From a virus, in the IMG/VR virus record IMGVR_UViG_3300032006_001002, positions 1 through 22,211 of that record: 22,211 nt of DNA. One strand, 5' to 3'. Below the pieces are notes generated by a model. It did no database searches, had not been told where the DNA came from, and saw nothing but the letters and a program-made list of their open reading frames with translations. Each line of letters opens with the position of its first letter. Position 1 is the stretch's first letter. Shown in pieces: positions 14,237 through 20,409 of the stretch. Position numbers and translations under genes: made by a program.

Positions 14237-14888
14237 ATCAACTCTTTCACTTCTTAAAAACTTTTCAAATATTAATCAGTCTATTCTTTTTAAGCAAGGG
14301 ACAAAACTTCGCACTATTAGTGTGATGAAAAATATTCTTGCAGAAGCAACTATTTCTGAAGAATTGCCAAGAGATTTTGGTATTTATGATTTAGGACAAT
14401 TTCTTAATGGTTTAAGCCTTCATAATAATCCTGATCTTGATTTCCAAGAGGATAATTATGTTGTAATTAAGGAAGGAAGATCTAGATCTAAGTATTTCTT
14501 TGCTGACCCACAAGTTATTGTAACCCCACCTGATAAGACATTTAATCTTCCTAGTGAAGATGTTACTTTTGAATTGAGTACAGATCAATTAGATAAATTG
14601 CTTAAGGCAGCAGCAATCTATCAACTTCCTGATCTTGCTGTAGTTGGTGCTAATGGAGTAGTAAAGATTGTTGTTCGTGACAAGAAGAATGATACATCAA
14701 ATGATTTTGCAATTACTGTAGGTGAAACAGATAAGCAATTCTCATTTAATTTTAAGGTTGAGAATATTAAAATTCTTCCTGGTAATTATGAGGTTGTTGT
14801 ATCATCAAAACTTCTATCTAGATTTACAAGTAAAAATCAAGATCTAACTTATTATATTGCACTAGAACCAGATTCTACATTTGAATAA
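14223..14888 (+). CDS. 45: Sliding clamp gp45
   Basis: A 221-residue DNA polymerase processivity clamp. The start at 14223 gives MKLSESTLSLLKNFSNIN, which aligns directly with the T4 gp45 N terminus (MKLSKDTTALLKNFATIN). Upstream GTG/ATG codons at 14190 and 14202 are therefore rejected. FGIYDLGQFLNGLSL and the C-terminal ALEPDSTFE also match T4 (IYDLNGFLGILSL, ALEADSTHDF). T4 gp45 is 228 aa. The ring tethers gp43 to DNA and also activates late transcription with gp55, so it links replication to the late promoters seen here. It overlaps the DUF3310 gene by 14 nt. An oxygenase gene separates it from gene 44. Confidence 0.97.
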   Translation: MKLSESTLSLLKNFSNINQSILFKQGTKLRTISVMKNILAEATISEELPRDFGIYDLGQFLNGLSLHNNPDLDFQEDNYVVIKEGRSRSKYFFADPQVIVTPPDKTFNLPSEDVTFELSTDQLDKLLKAAAIYQLPDLAVVGANGVVKIVVRDKKNDTSNDFAITVGETDKQFSFNFKVENIKILPGNYEVVVSSKLLSRFTSKNQDLTYYIALEPDSTFE

Positions 14889-14899
14889 TATATGCATTT

Positions 14900-15502
14900 A
14901 TGAGACCAATTGATATTGAGATAATAGATAATTTTGTATCACCTTCTTATTTGGAGGAACTTCAATATGCAGTTAATCCCAATACTACGCAATGGTTTTT
15001 TCAAGGAAAACAATCTCTTAAATTGCGGGATAATAATATTCCAAATGATATAGAAGATTTTGGATTTGTCATTCCTTTTGTAGATATAGGACAACCTAAT
15101 ATTTTTTATGATAATAAATTATCTACATTTATACGTCCTTTGGCATATCAGATAAAAGATTATGCGGAAGCATTGAATATTATTAGATGTAGATTGGATT
15201 TAACAATTCTTCATAAACAAAAGTATATACATCCACCTCATGTTGATGTCCAAAATCTTGAATCAGATTTTGGATCTGCAATTATATATCTTAATGATAC
15301 AGATGGAGATACTATAATATATGATAAAAAACGTGATAAAAACCTAAGTGATCATCAATCTTATCCCACTAATATGAAAATTAAGAAGACTATTGCACCT
15401 AAACCAGGACGTCTGGTATTATTTAATGGGGATTATGTTCATACTGGTCATTCACCTAGTGAACATCAGACCAGAATTTTGCTTAATATTGTTTTGTCAT
15501 GA
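14900..15502 (+). CDS. Putative 2OG-Fe(II) oxygenase (fourth of four) between genes 45 and 44
   Basis: A 200-residue protein with the opening IDIEIIDNFVSPSYLEEL typical of phage prolyl-hydroxylase-like oxygenases. The metal motif is H114-V-D116 in PPHVDVQN, followed by FGSAIIYLNDTDGDTIIY. Then comes KPGRLVLFNGDYVHTGHSP with H181 (H184 nearby), and R192 in TRILLNIVL as the 2OG-binding arginine. It is a standard HxD enzyme and not closely alike to the other three in the window. The substrate is unknown. It sits 11 nt after gene 45, and its stop overlaps the gene 44 ATG (ATGA), so it is inserted inside the replisome operon. Confidence 0.85.
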   Translation: MRPIDIEIIDNFVSPSYLEELQYAVNPNTTQWFFQGKQSLKLRDNNIPNDIEDFGFVIPFVDIGQPNIFYDNKLSTFIRPLAYQIKDYAEALNIIRCRLDLTILHKQKYIHPPHVDVQNLESDFGSAIIYLNDTDGDTIIYDKKRDKNLSDHQSYPTNMKIKKTIAPKPGRLVLFNGDYVHTGHSPSEHQTRILLNIVLS

Positions 15503-16443
15503 GAGATGAATTTCTTTGGGTTGAGAAGTATCGACCCCAAAAAATTGAGGATTGCATTCTACCAGAACAAACCAAGAAGACTTTTCTTGATTTCCTAGAT
15601 AAAGGTGAAGTGCCTAATTTACTTCTTGCTGGTCCTGCAGGATGTGGTAAGACTACAGTTGCTAAGGCACTTTGTAAGCAATTGGGGGTAGATGTCTATG
15701 TCATTAATGGATCGGATGAGGGGCGTTTTCTTGACACTGTTAGGAATAATGCCAAGAACTTTGCGTCTACGGTATCTCTCACGAGTGAGTCGAAGCACAA
15801 GGTTATCATCATCGATGAAGCAGACAATACCACTCCCGACGTACAACTCCTCCTTAGAGCGTCTATTGAGGAGTTCTCAGGAAACTGTAGATTTATTTTC
15901 ACTTGCAACTACAAAAATAAAATCATTGAACCCCTCCATTCGAGATGTGCTGTGGTTGAGTTTGGTATTCAGGGAAAACTTAAACAAGAAATCGCAGCAG
16001 CATTTTTTGGAAGATTAGTAGATATTTTAAAACAAGAAAGAGTAGAAGCAGATAAGAAAGTTCTTGCAGAACTTATCAACAAACATTTTCCTGATTGGAG
16101 AAGAGTTCTTAATGAATGTCAAAGATATTCTGTTGGTGGTAAGATAGATACTGGTATACTTGCACATTTTAGTGACGTAAAAGTAAATGATCTCGTTAAA
16201 AATCTCAAAGAAAAGAACTTTGCGGAAGTACGTAAATGGTGTGTCAATAACTTGGACAACGATCCTTCTGTTTTATTACGTCGTATTTACGATAGTCTTT
16301 ACACTTCCTTGGTTCCTTCTACCATCCCTGCTGCTGTTCTCATACTTGCTAAGTATCAGTACCAAATCGCTTTTGTTGCAGATCAAGAGATAAATATGCT
16401 TGCATGTTTGACAGAGATTATGGTAGAATGTGAGTTCAAGTAG
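15499..16443 (+). CDS. 44: Clamp loader large subunit gp44
   Basis: A 314-residue AAA+ ATPase, close to the T4 gp44 length (319 aa). With gp62 it opens the gp45 ring and loads it on primed DNA. The N terminus WVEKYRPQKIEDCIL is the standard RFC/gp44 signature. Walker A is GPAGCGKTT at 45-53, Walker B is IIIDEADN with D106 and E107, and the SRC arginine-finger motif is at 148-150. Between about 15700 and 15950 the codons are noticeably richer in C and G endings than in the rest of the gene. The start overlaps the oxygenase stop by 4 nt. Confidence 0.97.
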   Translation: MRDEFLWVEKYRPQKIEDCILPEQTKKTFLDFLDKGEVPNLLLAGPAGCGKTTVAKALCKQLGVDVYVINGSDEGRFLDTVRNNAKNFASTVSLTSESKHKVIIIDEADNTTPDVQLLLRASIEEFSGNCRFIFTCNYKNKIIEPLHSRCAVVEFGIQGKLKQEIAAAFFGRLVDILKQERVEADKKVLAELINKHFPDWRRVLNECQRYSVGGKIDTGILAHFSDVKVNDLVKNLKEKNFAEVRKWCVNNLDNDPSVLLRRIYDSLYTSLVPSTIPAAVLILAKYQYQIAFVADQEINMLACLTEIMVECEFK

Positions 16444-16451
16444 TAATTATT

Positions 16452-16652
16452 ATGATTAGTAAAGAAAAAGTGAGAAACCAAGTGAAGTCCAGATTTTATT
16501 ATATTTTCTGGGGTATTGCAACATTTTCTGTAGTGGCAGGTCAACTATATGTTGGATCTGGATATAGAATATTTGCAAATTCTTTACTTAGAATATTTGA
16601 TGCTGTTGAAGTAGAAGTAGGCCGAGATTACAACGGAAGGAGGTATTACTAA
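16452..16652 (+). CDS. Small membrane protein (66 aa), function unknown
   Basis: A basic N terminus (MISKEKVRNQVKSR) precedes one probable membrane segment from about residue 15 to 36 (FYYIFWGIATFSVVAGQLYV). A polar, Tyr/Arg-rich tail follows (GRDYNGRRYY). The positive-inside rule would place the N terminus in the cytoplasm. The TAATG overlap couples it to the PsbN-like gene, and the tail is encoded by a GGAAGGAGG run that also provides that gene's ribosome binding site. The two single-pass proteins may therefore act together. Confidence 0.7.
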   Translation: MISKEKVRNQVKSRFYYIFWGIATFSVVAGQLYVGSGYRIFANSLLRIFDAVEVEVGRDYNGRRYY

Positions 16653-16861
16653 TGGTTTTAGTTTTTATTATCGTAGGATTATTGTTCTTTATTATGGGGT
16701 ATGGACTGTACCTTACAATAGGACCAGGCAAGACAGATTTACGTGATCCTATTGATGAACATGCCAAGATGCATGAACTAGGAATAGCACATGGTCATGG
16801 TGGTAATAAAGATGCATATGTGATGTCTGGTAAACTAGACAACCATACACATGATGACTGA
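16652..16861 (+). CDS. PsbN-like single-pass membrane protein with His-rich tail
   Basis: A 69-residue protein. The first 40 residues (LVFIIVGLLFFIMGYGLYLT, then IGPGKTDLRDPIDEH) follow cyanobacterial PsbN closely, whose pattern is a membrane helix, GY-I-Y--FGPPS-LRDPFEEHED. PsbN is needed for assembly or repair of the photosystem II reaction centre. Unlike host PsbN (about 43 aa), this protein continues for some 30 residues with seven or more histidines (HAKMHELGIAHGHGG and DNHTHDD). GGAAGGAGG lies 6 nt before the start, a strong ribosome binding site. Its stop overlaps the next gene. It supports a cyanobacterial host; its effect on photosynthesis during infection is inferred. Confidence 0.75.
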   Translation: MVLVFIIVGLLFFIMGYGLYLTIGPGKTDLRDPIDEHAKMHELGIAHGHGGNKDAYVMSGKLDNHTHDD

Positions 16862-17036
16862 AGAAGAACTAGAAGAACAAAGACGTATTGATGATGACTA
16901 TAATGTAGTCAATCATTATTATCGTGCTAAGATGATGCATCCCAATATTCCATTCTATCTTCAAGATGAAATGGGAAATACTTATGAGTTTAAGTGGGAT
17001 TTAATTTATCAGTATATTGCTAAACTTACACAATGA
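16851..17036 (+). CDS. Small hypothetical protein (61 aa)
   Basis: Two adjacent ATGs (16851, 16854) both lie within the end of the PsbN-like gene, and either may serve. The protein has an acidic helical start (MMTEEELEEQRRIDDD) and an aromatic C-terminal half (FYLQDEMGNTYEFKWDLIYQY). No membrane segment or known family is visible. The stop overlaps the methylase ATG (ATGA), so it is part of the coupled block between genes 44 and 62. Confidence 0.62.
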   Translation: MMTEEELEEQRRIDDDYNVVNHYYRAKMMHPNIPFYLQDEMGNTYEFKWDLIYQYIAKLTQ

Positions 17037-17908
17037 AAGCTTTGAAGACTCCACTCAGATATCCTGGTGGAAAATCTAAAGCAATAAAAACATTATCACC
17101 TTGGTTTCCTAAAACAATTTCAGAATATAGAGAACCTTTTATAGGTGGTGGATCTATTGCTATTGAAATAACTAAATCTAATCCAGACATTCCTGTATGG
17201 ATAAATGATCTTTATGTACCTCTTTATAACTTTTGGGTACAGTTGAGGGATAGGGGTGAAGAACTTTCTGAGAGGGTGCGAGAAGAGAAGCAGAGGACGT
17301 TGGATGAGGGTGATAAGGATAAAGTAACTACAAAGGCTAAAGAACTATTCAATAAGTATAAGGAAGAGATTGATACTTATGATGACTTTGAGAAAGCAGT
17401 AGCATTCTTTATAATGAATAAGTGTAGTTTCTCAGGACTTACAGAGAATAGTACCTTTTCAAAGACAGCATCTAATTCTAATTTCTCTCTTGTAGGTGCA
17501 GATAAACTAGCACAGTTTTCTAAGTTAATTAAACATTGGAAGATAACTAATATTGATTATTCAGAAGTGATGAAAGCACATGGATCAAAAGATACATTTA
17601 TATTTCTAGATCCTCCATATGATATTAAGGATTTCTTATATGGAAAGAATCGTGAGATGCATAAATCATTTGATCATAATAGATTTGCTGATGACGTTTA
17701 TAATTGTGTCCACAAGTTTATGATAACTTATAATGTTAATGATAGACTTAAAGAGTTATATAAAAATTACAATCTAAAGGAGTGGAAGTTGAGGTATTCT
17801 ATGGCACATCGTGGTGATAAGGGAACTGATGAGAATATTAAGACAGAACTGTTGGTGACTAATTATTCTATTGTCCCACAAACTCCTTTGGAGGCAGCAT
17901 GGAACTAA
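17033..17908 (+). CDS. dam: DNA adenine methyltransferase (Dam/D12 class)
   Basis: A 291-residue N6-adenine methyltransferase of the D12/Dam class. The opening PLRYPGGKS at 7-15 and EPFIGGGS at 34-41 form the S-adenosylmethionine site, INDLYVPLYNFW follows the usual IND-N pattern, and the catalytic DPPY is at 193-196. The typical length is 260-300 aa. GATC is the usual target of the class, but specificity cannot be read here. No restriction enzyme is nearby, so it acts as an orphan that may protect phage DNA or mark replicated strands. It is coupled to the gene upstream (ATGA) and overlaps gene 62 by 10 nt, so it is embedded in the clamp-loader operon. Confidence 0.93.
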   Translation: MKALKTPLRYPGGKSKAIKTLSPWFPKTISEYREPFIGGGSIAIEITKSNPDIPVWINDLYVPLYNFWVQLRDRGEELSERVREEKQRTLDEGDKDKVTTKAKELFNKYKEEIDTYDDFEKAVAFFIMNKCSFSGLTENSTFSKTASNSNFSLVGADKLAQFSKLIKHWKITNIDYSEVMKAHGSKDTFIFLDPPYDIKDFLYGKNREMHKSFDHNRFADDVYNCVHKFMITYNVNDRLKELYKNYNLKEWKLRYSMAHRGDKGTDENIKTELLVTNYSIVPQTPLEAAWN

Positions 17909-18273
17909 AGGATTGGTTAAATTCAATTAATTTTACAAAGAAGGTTCCTGAAGATCCATCTGAAATAAAGAGTTATTCTCCTTACATTATCAATCGTTGC
18001 TTGTCAGGACATCTTGATTGTATTATGTTTGCAAACGAAATGAATAAATATTCTTTCCTTGATAAAGATATGCAATATTCTTTTTATCTAAATACACTTA
18101 GGAAAAAGAAGAGATTCAGTCCCTGGCTCCGTAAGGATAAAGTCACAGATCTTGAAATCATCAAACAATACTATGGTTATAGTAACGAAAAAGCATCTAA
18201 TGCTTTGAGAATATTAACCCCTGAACAAATTAATTTTATTAAACAACGACTTGAAACTGGAGGATCGAAATGA
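17899..18273 (+). CDS. 62: Clamp loader small subunit gp62
   Basis: A 124-residue protein, shorter than T4 gp62 (187 aa). It begins MELKDWLNSINFTK and contains YSPYIINRCLSGHLDCIMFA and QYSFYLNTLRKKKRFSPW, a pattern I recognise from T4-like gp62 (W-SIN, P-INR-LS-H-D). It forms the clamp loader with gp44, although here five genes lie between their starts. It overlaps the methylase by 10 nt and its stop overlaps the regA ATG. The shortened length appears normal for the cyanophage form, but I could not compare it directly. Confidence 0.93.
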   Translation: MELKDWLNSINFTKKVPEDPSEIKSYSPYIINRCLSGHLDCIMFANEMNKYSFLDKDMQYSFYLNTLRKKKRFSPWLRKDKVTDLEIIKQYYGYSNEKASNALRILTPEQINFIKQRLETGGSK

Positions 18274-18707
18274 CTGCCACCGTTGAACCTACCGTACAGT
18301 GGTCTCAAGACCAGATGGTAGAAGTAACTTTAAACGAACCAGATGATTTCTTAAAAGTTAGGGAAACCTTAACAAGAATTGGTGTTGCGTCACGAAAAGA
18401 AAAGAAACTTTACCAAAGTTGTCATATTTTACATAAGCAAGGTAGATATTATATAGTACATTTTAAGGAGTTGTTTGCTCTTGATGGAAAGCACGCTAAC
18501 CTTACTGTTAACGACGTTCAGCGTCGGAATCGTATTGCTCGTCTTCTTGCTGATTGGGGTCTTATATCTGTAGTGAAATCAGATTCAGTTTCCGATATTG
18601 CTCCACTTAATCAAATTAAAGTTCTTGCCTATAAGGACAAGGGAGATTGGGTATTGGAGCAGAAGTATAATATTGGAAAGAAAGGGAAGACTCAGGAAAC
18701 CGAATAA
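18270..18707 (+). CDS. regA: RegA translational repressor
   Basis: A 145-residue RNA-binding protein that in T4 (122 aa) blocks ribosome access on several early mRNAs, including its own and those of replication genes. The central part, VEVTLNEPDDFLKVRETLTRIGVAS, the HILHKQGRYYIVHFKELFALDGK stretch, and RRNRIARLLADWGLI correspond to the conserved T4 RegA core. Roughly 15 extra residues at each end are cyanophage-specific. The ATG overlaps the gene 62 stop and a strong terminator follows 6 nt after its stop, so it ends the 45-44-62 unit. Confidence 0.95.
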   Translation: MTATVEPTVQWSQDQMVEVTLNEPDDFLKVRETLTRIGVASRKEKKLYQSCHILHKQGRYYIVHFKELFALDGKHANLTVNDVQRRNRIARLLADWGLISVVKSDSVSDIAPLNQIKVLAYKDKGDWVLEQKYNIGKKGKTQETE

Positions 18708-18713
18708 AATTAT

Positions 18714-18738
18714 AGGGAGTTCAACACTCCCTTTTTTT
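18714..18738 (+). terminator. Rho-independent terminator after regA
   Basis: A perfect 7-bp stem AGGGAGT/ACTCCCT with a TCAAC loop is followed by a seven-T tract (18732-18738). It closes the 45-44-62-regA transcription unit. Confidence 0.85.
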
Positions 18739-18749
18739 ATGGTCTGTGC

Positions 18750-18757
18750 TATAAATA
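18750..18757 (+). promoter_or_regulatory. T4-type late promoter (TATAAATA) for hsp20
   Basis: An exact late octamer inside CTATAAATATAG, 11 nt after the regA terminator and 59 nt before the hsp20 ATG. The leader contains an 8-codon ORF (18762-18788) and, close to hsp20, an AAGGAG ribosome binding site. Confidence 0.65.
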
Positions 18758-18816
18758 TAGTATGGATGCCGTAAGGATCCAAACTTAAAACACTCGCTTA
18801 ATAAGGAGCTACTATT

Positions 18817-19251
18817 ATGGGTAACCTAGCAAGGTACACCGCCTCAGATCTTCCAGCATTATTGGATAGGATCTCAAAAAACAGTATTGGAATGCATGAT
18901 TATCTTGATCGTGTATTTGATTTTCAAGAAACAACATCAAACTATCCACCATACAATTTGATACAATTAAATAATCATGAGTCGAAACTCGAAATCGCAC
19001 TTGCGGGCTTTAAAAAAGATGAACTCAAAGTCTATACGGAGTTTGGAAAATTATATGTGGAAGGCAAGAAAGAAGAACCAGAAGTTGATGGAGAATTTGT
19101 CTATAAAGGATTGGCCCAACGTTCCTTTGAACGAGTTTGGACGGTCTCCGACGATACGAAGGTTGGATCCGTCAAGTTTGAAGATGGACTCCTCACAGTG
19201 GAATTAAATAAAATAGTTCCAGAACATCATGCTCGTAAAGAGTATCTATAA
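18817..19251 (+). CDS. hsp20: Small heat shock protein Hsp20 (alpha-crystallin type)
   Basis: A 144-residue small heat shock protein. The alpha-crystallin domain covers about 45-135. It shows KLEIALAGFKKDELKV, GKLYVEGKKE, a QRSFERVWTV strand pair and the closing GLLTVELNK motif, which replaces the usual GxLxI/V. It probably holds unfolding proteins during infection; the gene sits near regA and 43 in T4-like cyanophages. AAGGAG lies 11 nt before the ATG, and a late octamer and terminator precede it, so it is transcribed on its own. A second octamer overlaps its stop codon. Part of the gene (about 18980-19200) uses more C/G-ending codons than neighbouring genes. Confidence 0.96.
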   Translation: MGNLARYTASDLPALLDRISKNSIGMHDYLDRVFDFQETTSNYPPYNLIQLNNHESKLEIALAGFKKDELKVYTEFGKLYVEGKKEEPEVDGEFVYKGLAQRSFERVWTVSDDTKVGSVKFEDGLLTVELNKIVPEHHARKEYL

Positions 19252-19254
19252 ATA
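19247..19254 (+). promoter_or_regulatory. Late promoter octamer overlapping the hsp20 stop codon
   Basis: An exact TATAAATA across the hsp20 TAA. A terminator begins only 22 nt downstream, so any transcript from it would be about 40 nt unless the terminator is read through. Confidence 0.5.
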
Positions 19255-19275
19255 TAATTGAGTTCGAGATGGATC

Positions 19276-19300
19276 AGACCCCTTTACAGGGGTCTTTTTT
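19276..19300 (+). terminator. Rho-independent terminator after hsp20
   Basis: A perfect 7-bp stem AGACCCC/GGGGTCT with loop TTTACA ends in six T residues. It lies inside an upstream extension of the next reading frame, which supports the downstream start at 19333. Confidence 0.85.
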
Positions 19301-19314
19301 ATTGCTATAATAAC

Positions 19315-19322
19315 TATAAATA
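19315..19322 (+). promoter_or_regulatory. T4-type late promoter (TATAAATA) for the His-rich peptide
   Basis: An exact late octamer only 10 nt before the ATG at 19333. With initiation about 5 nt downstream of the octamer, the mRNA would have almost no leader, and no Shine-Dalgarno is visible. Confidence 0.6.
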
Positions 19323-19332
19323 TACTTTTATT

Positions 19333-19485
19333 ATGAGTGAAGATTTCACTAGAATAGCATCAGCACTTGAAAGAATTGCTGATTCTCTTGAAAAGAAATG
19401 GCACATTGATATTGATCATGGTCATATTGAAAGTATAGATAATATTGAACATGGAGATATTGACACTCACCATCATTCTTTTTAA
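19333..19485 (+). CDS. Small acidic, His-rich peptide (50 aa)
   Basis: The open frame starts at 19258, but that part spans a terminator and the late promoter, so the ATG at 19333 is chosen. Residues 1-22 form an amphipathic helix (MSEDFTRIASALERIADSLE). The second half is rich in His, Asp and Ile in a loose repeat (HIDIDHGHIESIDNIEHGD, then THHHSF), eight His in all, and may bind metal ions. The function is unknown. It begins the late unit that leads through the DUF2997/DUF1257 pair towards gene 43. Confidence 0.65.
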   Translation: MSEDFTRIASALERIADSLEKKWHIDIDHGHIESIDNIEHGDIDTHHHSF

Positions 19486-19487
19486 AT

Positions 19488-19733
19488 ATGCCACAGCAAC
19501 AAACTCTTAAGTTTACTATCAGACAAGATGGTTATGTAACTGAAGAAGCAACTGGTTTTACTTCTCATCAGTGTGTTGAAATTACTGAATCAATAGAGAA
19601 GAAACTTGGAACTTTAGAAACCCGTCAATTTAAACCCGAATTTTATTCTAACAATGTCTCACTTCAGCGCAATCAAAACGAAACTCAAGAACAAACCACA
19701 ATTACAGGAAGCACTGGAGATTCTTCAGTATGA
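19488..19733 (+). CDS. DUF2997-like protein
   Basis: An 81-residue protein. Residues 7-52 (LKFTIRQDGYVTEEATGF, HQCVEITESIEKKLG, then ETRQFKPEFY) follow the DUF2997 pattern known from cyanobacteria: I-pdG-v-eev-G-G-C-E--LG---R-EY. The last 30 residues are polar (Gln, Asn, Thr) and coincide with an 80-nt overlap with the next gene in another frame, so that tail may be shaped by the second gene. No Shine-Dalgarno is visible before the ATG, 2 nt after the preceding stop. In cyanobacteria this family is, as I recall, found beside DUF1257/Ycf35, as it is here. The function is unknown. Confidence 0.78.
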   Translation: MPQQQTLKFTIRQDGYVTEEATGFTSHQCVEITESIEKKLGTLETRQFKPEFYSNNVSLQRNQNETQEQTTITGSTGDSSV

Positions 19734-20043
19734 TGTAAAAGAAGATCAAGAACTTAAAGTTACTGGATCTCATGGTATTAATCATGAAACAGTAGAAGCA
19801 GAACTTGCTATTGGAAGTGATGTTGGATTTAGAATGAATCCAATGACAGGTGAGTATGAATTGGTTGCAGATTTAGAAACTTGGAATCAACCCATCCCAG
19901 TAGAAAGGTTTCTTGACAAAGTAAACCAACAGTATGCTAGAATGACAATTCATGATCAGGTTAAGAAAATGGGATTTCAAGTTGAAGAAGAATGGGAAAT
20001 GGATGACAACTCTATTGAATTAACAGTTACACGTTGGGTTTAA
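19654..20043 (+). CDS. DUF1257 (Ycf35-like) protein
   Basis: A 129-residue protein that opens MSHFSAIKTKLKNKPQLQEA and continues with LQYDVKEDQELKV, the hallmark start of Ycf35/DUF1257 proteins of cyanobacteria and red-lineage plastids (MSHFS-IKT-----L---L--LG). A central IGSDVGFRMNPMTGEYELVAD and the C-terminal IELTVTRWV also suit the family. The function of Ycf35 is not settled. It starts inside the DUF2997-like gene (80-nt overlap, different frame), so the two are likely made together, and ends 3 nt before the first LSm-like gene. Probable acquisition from the host lineage is inferred from family distribution. Confidence 0.82.
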   Translation: MSHFSAIKTKLKNKPQLQEALEILQYDVKEDQELKVTGSHGINHETVEAELAIGSDVGFRMNPMTGEYELVADLETWNQPIPVERFLDKVNQQYARMTIHDQVKKMGFQVEEEWEMDDNSIELTVTRWV

Positions 20044-20046
20044 ACT

Positions 20047-20409
20047 ATGACAATTAAATTATGCCTCCTTAAATCAGGAGAAGATATTATTACTGATCTT
20101 ACTGAGATGCGTACTCAGGAAGGACCAGAGGGTAGGGTTATAGGATATTTCTTTGAGAAACCTTGTGTTGTTCAGATGAGAAATCCTCAACAACAAGCTC
20201 CTAATGGGAACACTAAGAAAGCAGGATTTGAAGTTTCTCTTTTTCCTTGGATGCCTTTAACTGCTGAAACTAAAATTCCTATCACTGCTGATTGGTTAAT
20301 CACAATGGTTGAACCAACTGCCAAATTAAAAGAAATGTACATTGAGGATGTAGTAAATGGACCAGATAGTAAAGTTGATTCATCTGACGACAAATCAGAT
20401 TCTGATTAG
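20047..20409 (+). CDS. LSm-like small protein B
   Basis: A 120-residue protein with LCLLKSGEDIITDL at the start, a KPCVVQM strand, SLFPWMPLT in the middle and ADWLITMVEPTAKLKEMY near the end. An acidic tail closes it (DSSDDKSDSD). The K-S-G-E, PW and EPT--L-E-Y landmarks match the proteins at 875-1291 and 20357-20617, so it belongs to the same Sm/LSm-like set. RNA binding is possible but not shown. The disordered acidic tail is encoded by the stretch that also codes for the start of the next gene in another frame. Confidence 0.8.
   Translation: MTIKLCLLKSGEDIITDLTEMRTQEGPEGRVIGYFFEKPCVVQMRNPQQQAPNGNTKKAGFEVSLFPWMPLTAETKIPITADWLITMVEPTAKLKEMYIEDVVNGPDSKVDSSDDKSDSD

Noticed and set aside
16389-16396. 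GATAAATA inside the end of gene 44
   Set aside because: Near-matches to the late octamer are expected by chance in AT-rich coding sequence, and another lies in uvsW near 485. There is no gap or terminator beside it.
6789-18789. CCAAACTTAAA present in two leaders (6789 and 18779)
   Set aside because: It is an 11-mer match in AT-rich leaders with no shared position relative to promoters or starts. Probably chance.
19258-19332. N-terminal extension of the His-rich peptide
   Set aside because: It spans a terminator and the late promoter, and MSEDF at 19333 is the natural start.
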